Source: DATMNI01 sp035570275
GTDB taxonomy: Bacteria; Acidobacteriota; Terriglobia; Bryobacterales; Bryobacteraceae
Assembly (NCBI GenBank): GCA_035570275.1
Contig: DATMNI010000236.1
Coordinates: 1-19,763 of the forward strand
Length of the DNA: 19,763 nt
Reading direction: 5' to 3'
Shown here: positions 13,406 through 19,763 of the stretch, one piece after another
Position numbering within the stretch: the first letter of the stretch is position 1
How the letters are laid out: each line of letters begins with the position of its first letter
The notes under the pieces: model-generated
What the model was told of the DNA's origin: nothing
Databases searched by the model: none
Seen by the model: the letters and a program-made list of their open reading frames with translations, nothing else
Made by a program: the position numbers and the translations under genes

Positions 13406-14022
13406 TGCTGGTGGTAGTGGGCGGCCATTCGCGCAACATCGGCAAGACCTCCGTGGTGGCGGGTCTCATCCGCAAGCTGAAAGACCGCCCGTGGACCGCC
13501 CTCAAGATCACCCAATACGGCAACGGCTTCTGCAGCCATCACGGCGTGGCCTGCGGCTGCGAGCCCGAACCCGACCAGCCGTTCGCGCTCAGCGAAGAGT
13601 TCGAGGCCAACCGCACCGATACCGGCCGCTTCCTGGCCGCCGGAGCCGAGCGTTCCTTCTGGCTGCGCGTGCCAACCGGCGAATTGGCGAGCGCCCAGGC
13701 CACCGTGAGCAAAATCCTGGCCCAGGGCCAAAACGCGATCGTGGAATCCAATAGCGTGCTGGAATTGGTGGAGCCCGACATTTTCCTGATGCTATTGGAT
13801 TTCTCCTGCCAGGATTTCAAGGCCTCCAGCCTCCGGTTCATGGATCGGGCGGACGCGTTCGTGGTGATAGACCGCGGCGGCATCAACGCGCCTATGTGGG
13901 AGGAGGTCGCGCGCGGCATGTGGGACCACAAGCCGCAGTTTCCGGTCAAGCCGCCGAACTACGTGACGCCCGCGCTGGCCGGGTTCGTGAGGTCGATGCT
14001 GGCGCTCTCTTCCAGCCGCTGA
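13405..14022 (+). CDS. MobB-like SIMIBI P-loop NTPase with Cys/His cluster
   Basis: The protein has 205 residues. Its ATG shares the A of the lpxD stop, so translation is probably coupled. Residues 6-16 form a nucleotide-binding loop (GGHSRNIGKTS) of the spaced form seen in dethiobiotin-synthetase/MobB relatives (GxxxxxGKT). The segment TDTGRFLAAGA (71-81) resembles the DSxRxxxAGA element of MobB. NAIVESNSVLE and DIFLMLLD (110-132) resemble the later strands of that fold. An unusual CSHHGVACGC patch (43-52) could bind a metal. MobB supplies GTP for molybdopterin dinucleotide formation, but no molybdenum gene is near and the lpxD coupling argues for another role. I cannot assign a substrate. 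The 3' end overlaps the convergent HisKA gene by 64 bp. Confidence 0.75.
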   Translation: MLVVVGGHSRNIGKTSVVAGLIRKLKDRPWTALKITQYGNGFCSHHGVACGCEPEPDQPFALSEEFEANRTDTGRFLAAGAERSFWLRVPTGELASAQATVSKILAQGQNAIVESNSVLELVEPDIFLMLLDFSCQDFKASSLRFMDRADAFVVIDRGGINAPMWEEVARGMWDHKPQFPVKPPNYVTPALAGFVRSMLALSSSR

Positions 14023-14246
14023 GCGCGCAGGCGGCGCAACGCGGCCGAAGCTTCGGTGAGCATTCTGGCGGCGTCGCCTAGCTGGCACTCGATGACATGC
14101 AGATGCGCATGGAGGCGCGCGTCCTCGGGCGGGGTCACCAGGTTCAAGAGATACACGCTGGTTTCAATGTTGCCGAGAGGCTGCCGCAGATCGTGAACCA
14201 GCTCGGCGAGCAGATCTTCGTGGCGGACAGTTGTGGACATAGCCAT
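13959..14246 (-). CDS. Free-standing HisKA (dimerisation/phospho-acceptor) domain protein
   Basis: The protein has 95 residues from ATG 14246, with CAGG about 8 bases upstream. The frame extends further upstream to 14471, but only across repeat DNA and the end of the cyclase gene. The core ELVHDLRQPLGNIETSVYLL places a kinase-type H box at His18 (HDLRQPL), followed by the second helix (ARLHAHLHVIECQLGDAARM). There is no ATP-binding domain, sensor or receiver, and the gene ends after a short tail. It could accept a phosphate from another kinase, act as a phosphotransfer relay, or be the leftover of a truncated kinase. It lies 170 bp downstream of the GGDEF response regulator on the same strand and overlaps the P-loop gene tail to tail. 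Confidence 0.65.
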   Translation of the reverse strand: MAMSTTVRHEDLLAELVHDLRQPLGNIETSVYLLNLVTPPEDARLHAHLHVIECQLGDAARMLTEASAALRRLRAQRLEESASIDLTNPASAGVT

Positions 14247-14378
14247 GGCACCTGAAAAAGCCTGAGCCAGTATAGCGCGGATGGGTACGGCTGTAACCCT
14301 GGCGGCAGGAGAAAACGCGGATGAGTCGTGCGAGGGCTCACTGTCCAGCTTCGTGGTGCAGGTCAAGACCCAACCCTG

Positions 14379-14403
14379 AGAGCCGCGACCGTAAGGGAAC
14401 GGT
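14379..14403 (+). repeat. 25-bp dispersed repeat, copy B
   Basis: This matches 2840-2864 at 23 of 25 positions. It lies between the diguanylate cyclase stop and the HisKA gene start, so it would be transcribed if the two are co-expressed. Confidence 0.6.
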
Positions 14404-14416
14404 GCCGTTGCTTCAG

Positions 14417-15424
14417 TCAAACCTCCACGGGAACCCTGGTCTCGCATTCGGCGGCGCCCGCACGGCTCCACTCCACGCAGTTGCGACCCTGGGCTTTGGC
14501 CCGGTACAAGGCTTCGTCCGCCTCTCGGATGAGCGTATCGGCATCGTGATCGCGCGCGCAGGAGACCCCCACGCTCATCGTCACCTGCAGAGGTTGCGAG
14601 CCGGATCCAAACGGGGTGCCCGCGATAGCTTCGCGCAGCCGCTCGGCTTGCGAGCGGGCGTCTGCCAGGTCACATCCAGGCAGCACTACCAGGAACTCCT
14701 CGCCGCCATAGCGGCCCACGGAATCGTACCGGCGGCCGGCTGTTCGCATGCGGAGGGCCGCCTCACGCAGCACGGCATCTCCATCCTGGTGGCCGTAAGT
14801 GTCGTTGATGTTCTTGAAGCGGTCCAAATCGAGCATCAGCAGCGACAACGGCTGATGTTCCCGCCCGGCGCGGGCAATTTCGTTCCGCAGCACTTCCAGA
14901 ATGGCAGAGCGGTTGAGCAGTTTCGTGAGCCCGTCGTGAGTGGCCTGCTCCCGCAGGGCTTCCCGCGCATGCAGCAGTTGCTGCTGCAAATCGAGAATGC
15001 GGCACCCGGCGCGCAGGCGCACCCGCAGTTCGTGGGCATTGAATGGCTTGGTAAGGTAGTCGTCCGCCCCCGCTTCCATGCCATCTACCAGATCCTGCGA
15101 ATCCGTGCGGGCAGTGAGCAGCAGGATGTAAATATATGGTTCACGGTCGGCGACGCGTACCCGGCGGCAGACTTCCACGCCGTCAATCCCCGGCATCATC
15201 CAGTCCAGGATGGCCAACCGGGGAGCGTCTTCGCCCTGCAGCACATTCCAGGCTTCCACGCCGTCGCGCGCAATCACCGCATCGTAGCCCCACTTGGTGA
15301 GCATGGTGCGGAGCATGGATTGAAAAACCGGATTGTCTTCCGCCGCCAGCACCCGCATGGGCTTGGCGGCCCGATCTTTCGGTTGCGGGCCCGGCCCCGC
15401 CTCGAGGTTGACTTGCTTGTTCAC
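14417..15424 (-). CDS. Response regulator with GGDEF output (diguanylate cyclase, PleD-type)
   Basis: This protein should make cyclic di-GMP from two GTP when its receiver is phosphorylated. It has 335 residues from GTG 15424; a TTG directly before it (15427) would add one. Numbered from that TTG, the receiver spans 24-145 with Asp75 in LAILDWMMPGIDG and Lys127 in YLTKPF. A linker helix (LDLQQQLLHAREALREQATHD) leads to the GGDEF domain. The active site is intact (GGEEF, 241-245), with the substrate-loop DLDRFKNINDTYGHQDGD. The inhibitory I-site RxxD (Arg232, Asp235) is present, so product feedback is expected. There is no separate receiver output such as PilZ. The partner kinase is unknown, and the HisKA protein just downstream is one candidate. 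The ribosome binding site is weak (AAAGAA). Confidence 0.93.
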   Translation of the reverse strand: MNKQVNLEAGPGPQPKDRAAKPMRVLAAEDNPVFQSMLRTMLTKWGYDAVIARDGVEAWNVLQGEDAPRLAILDWMMPGIDGVEVCRRVRVADREPYIYILLLTARTDSQDLVDGMEAGADDYLTKPFNAHELRVRLRAGCRILDLQQQLLHAREALREQATHDGLTKLLNRSAILEVLRNEIARAGREHQPLSLLMLDLDRFKNINDTYGHQDGDAVLREAALRMRTAGRRYDSVGRYGGEEFLVVLPGCDLADARSQAERLREAIAGTPFGSGSQPLQVTMSVGVSCARDHDADTLIREADEALYRAKAQGRNCVEWSRAGAAECETRVPVEV

Positions 15425-15511
15425 CAAAGTTCTTTATCGGCTGGAATTCTGGGAACCTTAATTTAGAGGTTTGGAGGTCTACCGCGCCAGGCTGGCCGCT
15501 GCCATGAACGC

Positions 15512-15751
15512 TCACTCGATTCGGAGCATAAGCCGCTGGCGGGCGCCATCTTCCGCTGGTACCGGCGGGAAAGTCAATGCCGCAATCGCGCCGGGCTCCA
15601 GTCTTCGCCAGGGTCCATAGCCCTGCGGCCAGGCCCCCCGGTGGAGGTGGACGGCGCCAATCGCGGCCACCAGGCCGGGAAGCCATACCTCACTTCCTGG
15701 GCACGTAGAATACTCGCGTGGGGCCTGTGCGATCCACCTGATACGCGGCAT
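15512..15751 (-). CDS. Doubtful small ORF or 3' gene remnant
   Basis: This is a 79-residue frame on the same strand as the GT-C protein, overlapping its 3' end by 62 bp. Codons after residue 20 favour G or C in the third position, and the sequence WRRLEPGAIAALTFPPVP reads like a real protein. I see no family, no signal peptide and no ribosome binding site at the ATG. It may be the tail of a broken gene. Between 15425 and 15511 there is nothing else. Confidence 0.25.
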   Translation of the reverse strand: MPRIRWIAQAPREYSTCPGSEVWLPGLVAAIGAVHLHRGAWPQGYGPWRRLEPGAIAALTFPPVPAEDGARQRLMLRIE

Positions 15752-17135
15752 AGAGCGCCGGCAGCAGGTTCAAGGGAAACGTGGAGCCTGAGCCGGGATC
15801 GTCACCCAACTGCACCACAGAAAAGGCCTGAAGCTCAAGCTCCGACACCATCCAGTTCGGATCCAGGCGTCCGGTGTTCATCAATTCGCTGGTGGTGTAA
15901 GGATCGTAAATCAGCGGCTTGCCGGCATCGTGACACAGCAGGAGATTGAGGCAGATTGCCGCTCCCGGCTTGCTTTTCAGGTACCCTACATCATCCAGGA
16001 AGACACGGCTGGTTTCCGCCAGGGCGGGCCGGGGCGGAACCGAAGAGGACCGGCCCGCGACCAACAGGCCGGCGGAAAGCAGAACGGGGGCTAGCGCGGC
16101 AACCAGGGCGGAACGTTCCGCCAGATCGCTAAGAACCAGCGCCGTAATAATGGACATCGCAATCACTGTGTCGAAGAACACGTTCAGATTCACGCCGGAT
16201 CCGCCAGCCAGCAACAGACCGGTTGCGAGCGCTGTCAAGAACCCCAGCGCGATCACGGACGAGGAAGGCCGCCCGATTCCTTTCCGGCACCAGAGAGCGC
16301 AGGCCGCCAGGGCCGGCAGAAACAACAGCCCGAAGACGCCGGTGACACTCCTGGCTCTTTGGAGAGAGTAGTTGCGTGGGCTAAACCAGTGCTGGGTGAA
16401 ATAGGGCCCATCCACCCAGACCGTAAGCGCAGCGAAAGTGGCCAGTATCGCGATTGCCGTGGCCGCCCACGCCGCGAAGCGGCGTGGCGACTGCCACAAC
16501 AGATCCAAGCCGATGGCCAGGGGAAAAGCCAGAAGGCTCTGCTTGACGAATCCCCCGAGACAGCAAAGGAGGCACGAACCGACAAGACCCAGCGTGGAAT
16601 CCCGCCGCGCCACGTAGAGCAGGACACCGGTCATCAACAGCGCATGGCCGAGCATTTGCGGGTCGTTGGCGCCCACATACGCGGGCGCAAACAGCACGAA
16701 CCAGGCGGCACAGAGCAGCCCGGCAAGCAGTCCGGTGAGACGGGCGCCGGAGATGATTCGCGCCACTCCGGCGGAACAGACCACGACCCAGACAAGCGAC
16801 AGCAAGGAAAGCCACCTGCCTATCATGTTCACATCACCGGTCTGGTTCACATCACCGGTCAGGTTCAAACCGGTCAGGCGGCTGAGCGCGCCGACCAGAT
16901 GGAAGGAAAGAGGCGGATAGGTTACGGCGGTGTGTTCCGGCCTGGCTATGTAGAGCGGTGTGCCGGCGCTGGCGGAACTGGCGTGGTAGGCGTTCCATCC
17001 TTCATTGAAAATGATCTGGTACCGGTAGGTGGAACGGACGGCCAGGCCGGCGAAGCGGGCGACTGCCAGCAACCCCAAGGCGTAGCAGGCGAAGAAAACG
17101 AGCGGGCGCCTGGCCTGGAGGCTGAGCATATCCAT
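15690..17135 (-). CDS. Polytopic membrane protein, GT-C (ArnT/PMT-like) glycosyltransferase
   Basis: The protein has 481 residues with about ten hydrophobic segments, starting with residues 11-32. The first large loop reads FNEGWNAYHASSASAGTPLY then AVTYPPLSFHLVGAL. This matches the extracytoplasmic loop of GT-C glycosyltransferases, where an acidic residue (here Glu45) is catalytic. The GANDPQMLGHALLMTGV segment also fits. The C-terminal ~110 residues are a soluble domain (SRVFLDDVGYLKSKPGA, LIYDPYTTSEL). Such enzymes use polyprenyl-phosphate sugars to decorate lipids, glycans or proteins, and the acceptor here is unknown. A perfect 18-bp tandem duplication (16828-16863) inserts TGDVN twice. 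The start ATG 17135 has no clear ribosome binding site. It stands alone and divergent from the acyl-CoA synthetase. Confidence 0.75.
   Translation of the reverse strand: MDMLSLQARRPLVFFACYALGLLAVARFAGLAVRSTYRYQIIFNEGWNAYHASSASAGTPLYIARPEHTAVTYPPLSFHLVGALSRLTGLNLTGDVNQTGDVNMIGRWLSLLSLVWVVVCSAGVARIISGARLTGLLAGLLCAAWFVLFAPAYVGANDPQMLGHALLMTGVLLYVARRDSTLGLVGSCLLCCLGGFVKQSLLAFPLAIGLDLLWQSPRRFAAWAATAIAILATFAALTVWVDGPYFTQHWFSPRNYSLQRARSVTGVFGLLFLPALAACALWCRKGIGRPSSSVIALGFLTALATGLLLAGGSGVNLNVFFDTVIAMSIITALVLSDLAERSALVAALAPVLLSAGLLVAGRSSSVPPRPALAETSRVFLDDVGYLKSKPGAAICLNLLLCHDAGKPLIYDPYTTSELMNTGRLDPNWMVSELELQAFSVVQLGDDPGSGSTFPLNLLPALYAAYQVDRTGPTRVFYVPRK
16828..16878. repeat. 18-bp tandem repeat inside the GT-C gene
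   Basis: The units at 16828-16845 and 16846-16863 differ at one base (TTCACATCACCGGTCWGG). A third, shortened 15-base unit follows at 16864-16878. All keep the reading frame. Confidence 0.8.
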
Positions 17136-17211
17136 AGATTAAACAATTCGCCGGCTTCCTGAAACGCGGCAACCCAATTGCTCACTATCGGACAGAGGTG
17201 AGAGAGCTTTT

Positions 17212-17298
17212 ATGATGGTTGCCGCCGGATTGGGGATTTTGGTGGTGGTTTGCCTGCTTTTGTCGATGGTGGACACTCCGCCCTCGATTGGACGGTAG
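17212..17298 (+). CDS. Candidate 28-residue single-span membrane peptide
   Basis: A short frame starts at ATG 17212 with GAGGTGAGAGAG about 6 bases upstream. The product is nearly all hydrophobic (MMVAAGLGILVVVCLLLSM) followed by a polar tail VDTPPSIGR. This is what a small membrane protein, or the leftover of a pilin or signal peptide, would look like. It lies in the divergent gap between the GT-C and acyl-CoA synthetase genes. The call is weak because the frame is so short. Confidence 0.3.
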   Translation: MMVAAGLGILVVVCLLLSMVDTPPSIGR

Positions 17299-17387
17299 GC
17301 CACAATTCTGGGCAGATCTGACACAGGCGTGTGGAATTCCGCCGTGCTGGCGCCCCGCCCCGGCCTTCTTGCCCCCGCCCGCGTAAA

Positions 17388-17423
17388 CACATCCCGCTTC
17401 CACATCCCGTTTTCCACATCCCG
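17388..17423. repeat. Three direct copies of CACATCCCG
   Basis: Copies stand at 17388-17396, 17401-17409 and 17415-17423, so their spacing is 13 and 14 bases, a little more than one helical turn. They lie in the gap upstream of the acyl-CoA synthetase and could be a protein-binding array. Confidence 0.45.
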
Positions 17424-17495
17424 GCGTCCGGCCTAACCGATTGCTCCGCAGTTGCTATTCGGTGGTGGCGCAGGCGGGTTTTGGCATCTAAAGAC

Positions 17496-17510
17496 TGACG
17501 GTCACCGTCA
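17496..17510. promoter_or_regulatory. Perfect 15-bp palindrome, possible operator
   Basis: TGACGGT-C-ACCGTCA lies 45 bases upstream of the acyl-CoA synthetase start. Such a short perfect dyad in a promoter region often binds a dimeric repressor (TetR or GntR type). No regulator gene is nearby, so the assignment is inference. Apart from this, the array at 17388 and the small frame at 17212, the gap 17136-17555 holds nothing I recognise. Confidence 0.35.
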
Positions 17511-17555
17511 ATCCGAGGAGCGCGAGCGGCAGACACTGTGGTTAAATTGCTTTGA

Positions 17556-19319
17556 ATGAACCGCCGCACCGTTTACCGGGTATTGGAAGAAAGCGCCCGC
17601 CTCTATGGCGATGCGCCGGCGCTACGGCAGCCTGACGGCGCCGGGTACGTGACCTATTCCTGGAATCAGTACAAGCAGGCGGTGGAGGAGATCGCCCTCG
17701 GGCTGCGTGCGCTCGGGCTCGGCAAGGGCGATGTGGTGGCGCTGAATTCGGAGACGCGCCTGGAATTCTACCTTGCCGACCTGGGCATCATGGCCAACGG
17801 ATCGATTGCCGCCGCCATGTACCCGAGCTATCCGGCCAAGGATCTGGTCCGCACCATTGAGCAAGCCGGCGCCAAAGCCGTTTTTGCGGAAGATCCGAAA
17901 ACACTGAAGACGCTGCAGGATGCTCCGGTACGGATCTGGATTCTGCTGACCGGCGAAGCCGAGGGTGCGCTCACGCTGCAGGGGCTGCGCGCCATGGGCC
18001 GTGCGGCGGCCGCTCGCGATCCGCAGTGGATGGCGCGCCTAGGCTCCGAACTGCAGCCGTCGGACACGGCCATCCTCTATCTCACCTCCGGGGCTACCGG
18101 GGAACCCAAAATGGCGCTGGTCACGCATCAGGCGGTGGTCGCCAACATCGATATGGGGCCGGCGGCGCTGCCGATCGGCCCCGCGGATGCCACGGTGGCA
18201 TTCCTGCCCTCGGCGCACATCGCGCAACGCGTGGTCATCGAACTATTGCCGCTCCGTATGGGGATGCCGGTCACCTTCGCCGGGAGCCTGCTGCAACTGC
18301 CGCAGGACATCCGCAACGTGCGGCCGACCATTCTGCTGGCGCCGCCGCGCATGTGGGAACGGATTTACTCCACCATCTGCACCGAACTCCGCAAACGGCC
18401 CGCGCCCATCCGCAAAGCCTTTTACGCCGCCCTGGGACTGGGGTTGGCAGCGGCGCGGTACCGCAAGCAAGGCAAGCCCGTGCCGGCGCGCATCCGAGGC
18501 CCCCTGAAAGTGGCCGACGCCATTTTCTTCCGCAAGGTGCGGGGCCGCTTCGGGGGCAGGCTGAAGATTCCCGCATCCGGCGCGGCGCCGCTGAGCAAAG
18601 ACCTGGCCGAATTCTATGAAGCCATCGGCCTGCCGATTTTCGAAGGTTACGGGCTGACCGAAGGCGGCGTAGTCACGCTCAACCCGCTGGACCGGCCCAA
18701 GCCGGGCAGCATCGGCATTCCCTTGGCTGGCGTCGAGGTCAAACTCGACGCCGATGGCGAGATCCTGGTGAAGAGCCCGTGCCTTTTCTCGGGCTACCTG
18801 AACGACCCGCAGACCACCGCCGAGGTTCTGGTGGATGGCTGGCTGCACACGGGCGACCTGGGCCACGCCGACAGCGACGGCTATTTCTTCATCACCGGCC
18901 GCAAGAAAGAGCTGATCGTTTCCTCGACCGGCAAGAAAATCTATCCCTCCCGCGTCGAGAACCTGTTCAAGATGGAGCCGCTGATCAGCCAGGTCCTGCT
19001 GATCGGCGACCGCCTGCCGTTCCTCACCGCGCTGTTCACCATCAACCCGGCCGCCGCCGAAGCCTTGAAGGGAATGGACCAATGGCAGGGCCGGCCGGCC
19101 TCCGAACTGGCGCAGGCGCCGCCGGTGCTGGCCGAAATCCAAAAGGCCGTTTCCCGCGTCAACAAGCAACTGGCGCCGTTCGAGCAGGTGCGCAAACACC
19201 GCGTGCTGGCGCGCGACTTCTCGATCGACCAGGGTGAACTGACCGCCACAATGAAGGTCCGGCGCACCCGCACGATGGAGAATTTCAAGGAAGCCATCGA
19301 CGAGTTCTACGACAAGTAG
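17556..19319 (+). CDS. Long-chain acyl-CoA synthetase (AMP-forming)
   Basis: This enzyme activates a fatty acid with ATP to an acyl-adenylate and transfers it to CoA. The length, 587 residues, is usual for the FadD15/Faa1-like branch. Adenylation motifs are in order: A3 P-loop YLTSGATGEPKMALVTH (175-191), PSAHIAQR (218-225), A5 YGLTEGG (365-371), A7 GWLHTGDLG (428-436), and A8 GRKKELIVSSTGKKIYPSRVE (448-468). The C-terminal adenylating Lys567 is in LTATMKVRR. The P-loop has KM where KG is usual (TGxPKG), a small oddity. No signal peptide or membrane span is seen, so it is cytosolic or peripheral. ATG 17556 fits the family N-terminus but has no clear Shine-Dalgarno. It could serve fatty-acid uptake or recycling. 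The chain length cannot be told from sequence. Confidence 0.92.
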   Translation: MNRRTVYRVLEESARLYGDAPALRQPDGAGYVTYSWNQYKQAVEEIALGLRALGLGKGDVVALNSETRLEFYLADLGIMANGSIAAAMYPSYPAKDLVRTIEQAGAKAVFAEDPKTLKTLQDAPVRIWILLTGEAEGALTLQGLRAMGRAAAARDPQWMARLGSELQPSDTAILYLTSGATGEPKMALVTHQAVVANIDMGPAALPIGPADATVAFLPSAHIAQRVVIELLPLRMGMPVTFAGSLLQLPQDIRNVRPTILLAPPRMWERIYSTICTELRKRPAPIRKAFYAALGLGLAAARYRKQGKPVPARIRGPLKVADAIFFRKVRGRFGGRLKIPASGAAPLSKDLAEFYEAIGLPIFEGYGLTEGGVVTLNPLDRPKPGSIGIPLAGVEVKLDADGEILVKSPCLFSGYLNDPQTTAEVLVDGWLHTGDLGHADSDGYFFITGRKKELIVSSTGKKIYPSRVENLFKMEPLISQVLLIGDRLPFLTALFTINPAAAEALKGMDQWQGRPASELAQAPPVLAEIQKAVSRVNKQLAPFEQVRKHRVLARDFSIDQGELTATMKVRRTRTMENFKEAIDEFYDK

Positions 19320-19390
19320 TGGCCGCGACCCTCGGGGTTGCGACGCTGCGGGCGGCGGCCGCGACCGCGTCGAGCTCGATCGAAAACGCA

Positions 19391-19453
19391 CACAGCCGAG
19401 GCTGTGCGACACAGCCAGGAAGGCTTTGCTACACAGCCAGGAAGGCTGTGCTG
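19391..19453. repeat. Tandem hairpin repeats between convergent genes
   Basis: Three units follow each other at 19391-19409, 19410-19431 and 19432-19453. Units 1 and 3 contain perfect 7-bp stems (CACAGCC-GA-GGCTGTG and CACAGCC-AGGAA-GGCTGTG), and unit 2 has one mismatch. They lie between the acyl-CoA synthetase stop and minus-strand frames, so they could stop transcription from both sides. The region 19320-19390 shows nothing else. Confidence 0.75.
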
Positions 19454-19581
19454 CTTCGGAATCCGCTTTCCAGTTGCGCGTAGAGCGCGATCACCGGGTT
19501 GGTGCTGCGCGAAAATTCGTCCAGCATCCAATCGCGGTCCTTGGGATCCTTGGCGGAGCTGAGGCCGTCGTCAGTCGGCAC
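19429..19581 (-). CDS. Small hypothetical protein, probably truncated by the repeat
   Basis: A 50-residue frame starts at GTG 19581 with TAGG about 8 bases upstream. It reads DPKDRDWMLDEFSRSTNPVI then ALYAQLESGFR, strongly polar and coding-like. The last residues (STAFLAV) and the stop come from the hairpin repeat, which suggests that the repeat replaced the natural C-terminus. It lies 39 bases downstream of the fragment at 19621-19763 on the same strand. I recognise no family. Confidence 0.4.
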   Translation of the reverse strand: MPTDDGLSSAKDPKDRDWMLDEFSRSTNPVIALYAQLESGFRSSTAFLAV

Positions 19582-19620
19582 GGATTAACCTAAATCCGGC
19601 AGTTCGCCCACATGGCTAAC

Positions 19621-19763
19621 TCAAGTCTGGCCGTCCGCAAGCGCGGTCAAGGGCAGGAACAGCGGATCGGGCGAACGCGCTCCGAGCCAATCGCGAAAAA
19701 TGAACCGCAGAAGTCGGCCCCAGCGTTGCTTCGGGGTCAACTGCGCCGCAGTTTGTGCAAATC
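19621..19763 (-). CDS. C-terminal end of an unknown protein (5' part outside window)
   Basis: The minus-strand frame is open from the window edge to a TGA at 19621-19623 and gives about 46 residues (LTPKQRWGRLLRFIFRDWLG, then PDPLFLPLTALADGQT). Third-position GC and amino-acid composition look coding, while the other two minus frames have early stops. The family is not recognised. Confidence 0.5.
   Translation of the reverse strand, partial: FAQTAAQLTPKQRWGRLLRFIFRDWLGARSPDPLFLPLTALADGQT

Noticed and set aside
14321..15466. 381-residue plus-strand frame
   Set aside because: Antisense shadow of the receiver-GGDEF gene, whose active-site motifs prove the minus frame.
18243..19412. 389-residue minus-strand frame
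   Set aside because: Antisense shadow of the acyl-CoA synthetase, which has every adenylation motif in order.

Overview
The window looks like a piece of an Acidobacteriota chromosome, probably Bryobacterales / Solibacter-like. This is inference from gene content: GC-rich coding sequence, an Oar-type TonB receptor with an N-terminal carboxypeptidase-regulatory-like domain, a TIGR03437-type C-terminal domain, lipid A genes (so a Gram-negative envelope), many two-component modules, and small dispersed hairpin repeats. I saw no phage, transposase, CRISPR array, tRNA or rRNA.

Layout. 1-1703 (-): a secreted-looking, degenerate beta-lactamase-fold protein whose frame runs through a TIGR03437-like domain straight into a response-regulator receiver domain and off the window edge. 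1838-2125 (-): a small coiled-coil protein. 2166-2887: a gene graveyard, with a frameshifted D-2-hydroxyacid dehydrogenase remnant, a TonB-receptor remnant and tandem repeats. 2913-4493 (-): a PAS-histidine kinase-receiver hybrid. 4897-5409 (+): a secreted DinB-like protein. 5414-5525: a head-to-head pair of double-hairpin REP-like elements between convergent genes. 5528-7411 (-): an NqrB/RnfD-like membrane protein fused to Sel1 repeats, just downstream of 7475-10909 (-), an intact TonB-dependent receptor. 11115-11900 (-) lpxA and 12377-13405 (+) lpxD are divergent. The gap between them holds a third REP-like unit and the broken 3' end of a MacB/FtsX-type permease. 13405-14022 (+): a MobB-like P-loop protein overlapping lpxD by one base. 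13959-14246 (-): a free-standing HisKA domain. 14417-15424 (-): a receiver-GGDEF diguanylate cyclase. 15690-17135 (-): a polytopic GT-C-type membrane protein. 17556-19319 (+): a long-chain acyl-CoA synthetase. The right end has hairpin repeats and two minus-strand hypothetical fragments.

How the parts relate. LpxA and LpxD catalyse the first and third steps of lipid A synthesis. The acyl-CoA synthetase, TonB receptor and GT-C protein also concern the envelope or lipids. Signal transduction is the second theme: the hybrid kinase, the GGDEF response regulator, the orphan HisKA domain and the receiver fused to a secreted protein. No single complete new system is obvious. The most unusual items are the secreted-protein/receiver fusion, the REP-like family with compensatory stem changes (one copy 17 bp from the lpxA start), the RnfD-Sel1 fusion, and the P-loop protein with a Cys/His cluster coupled to lpxD.
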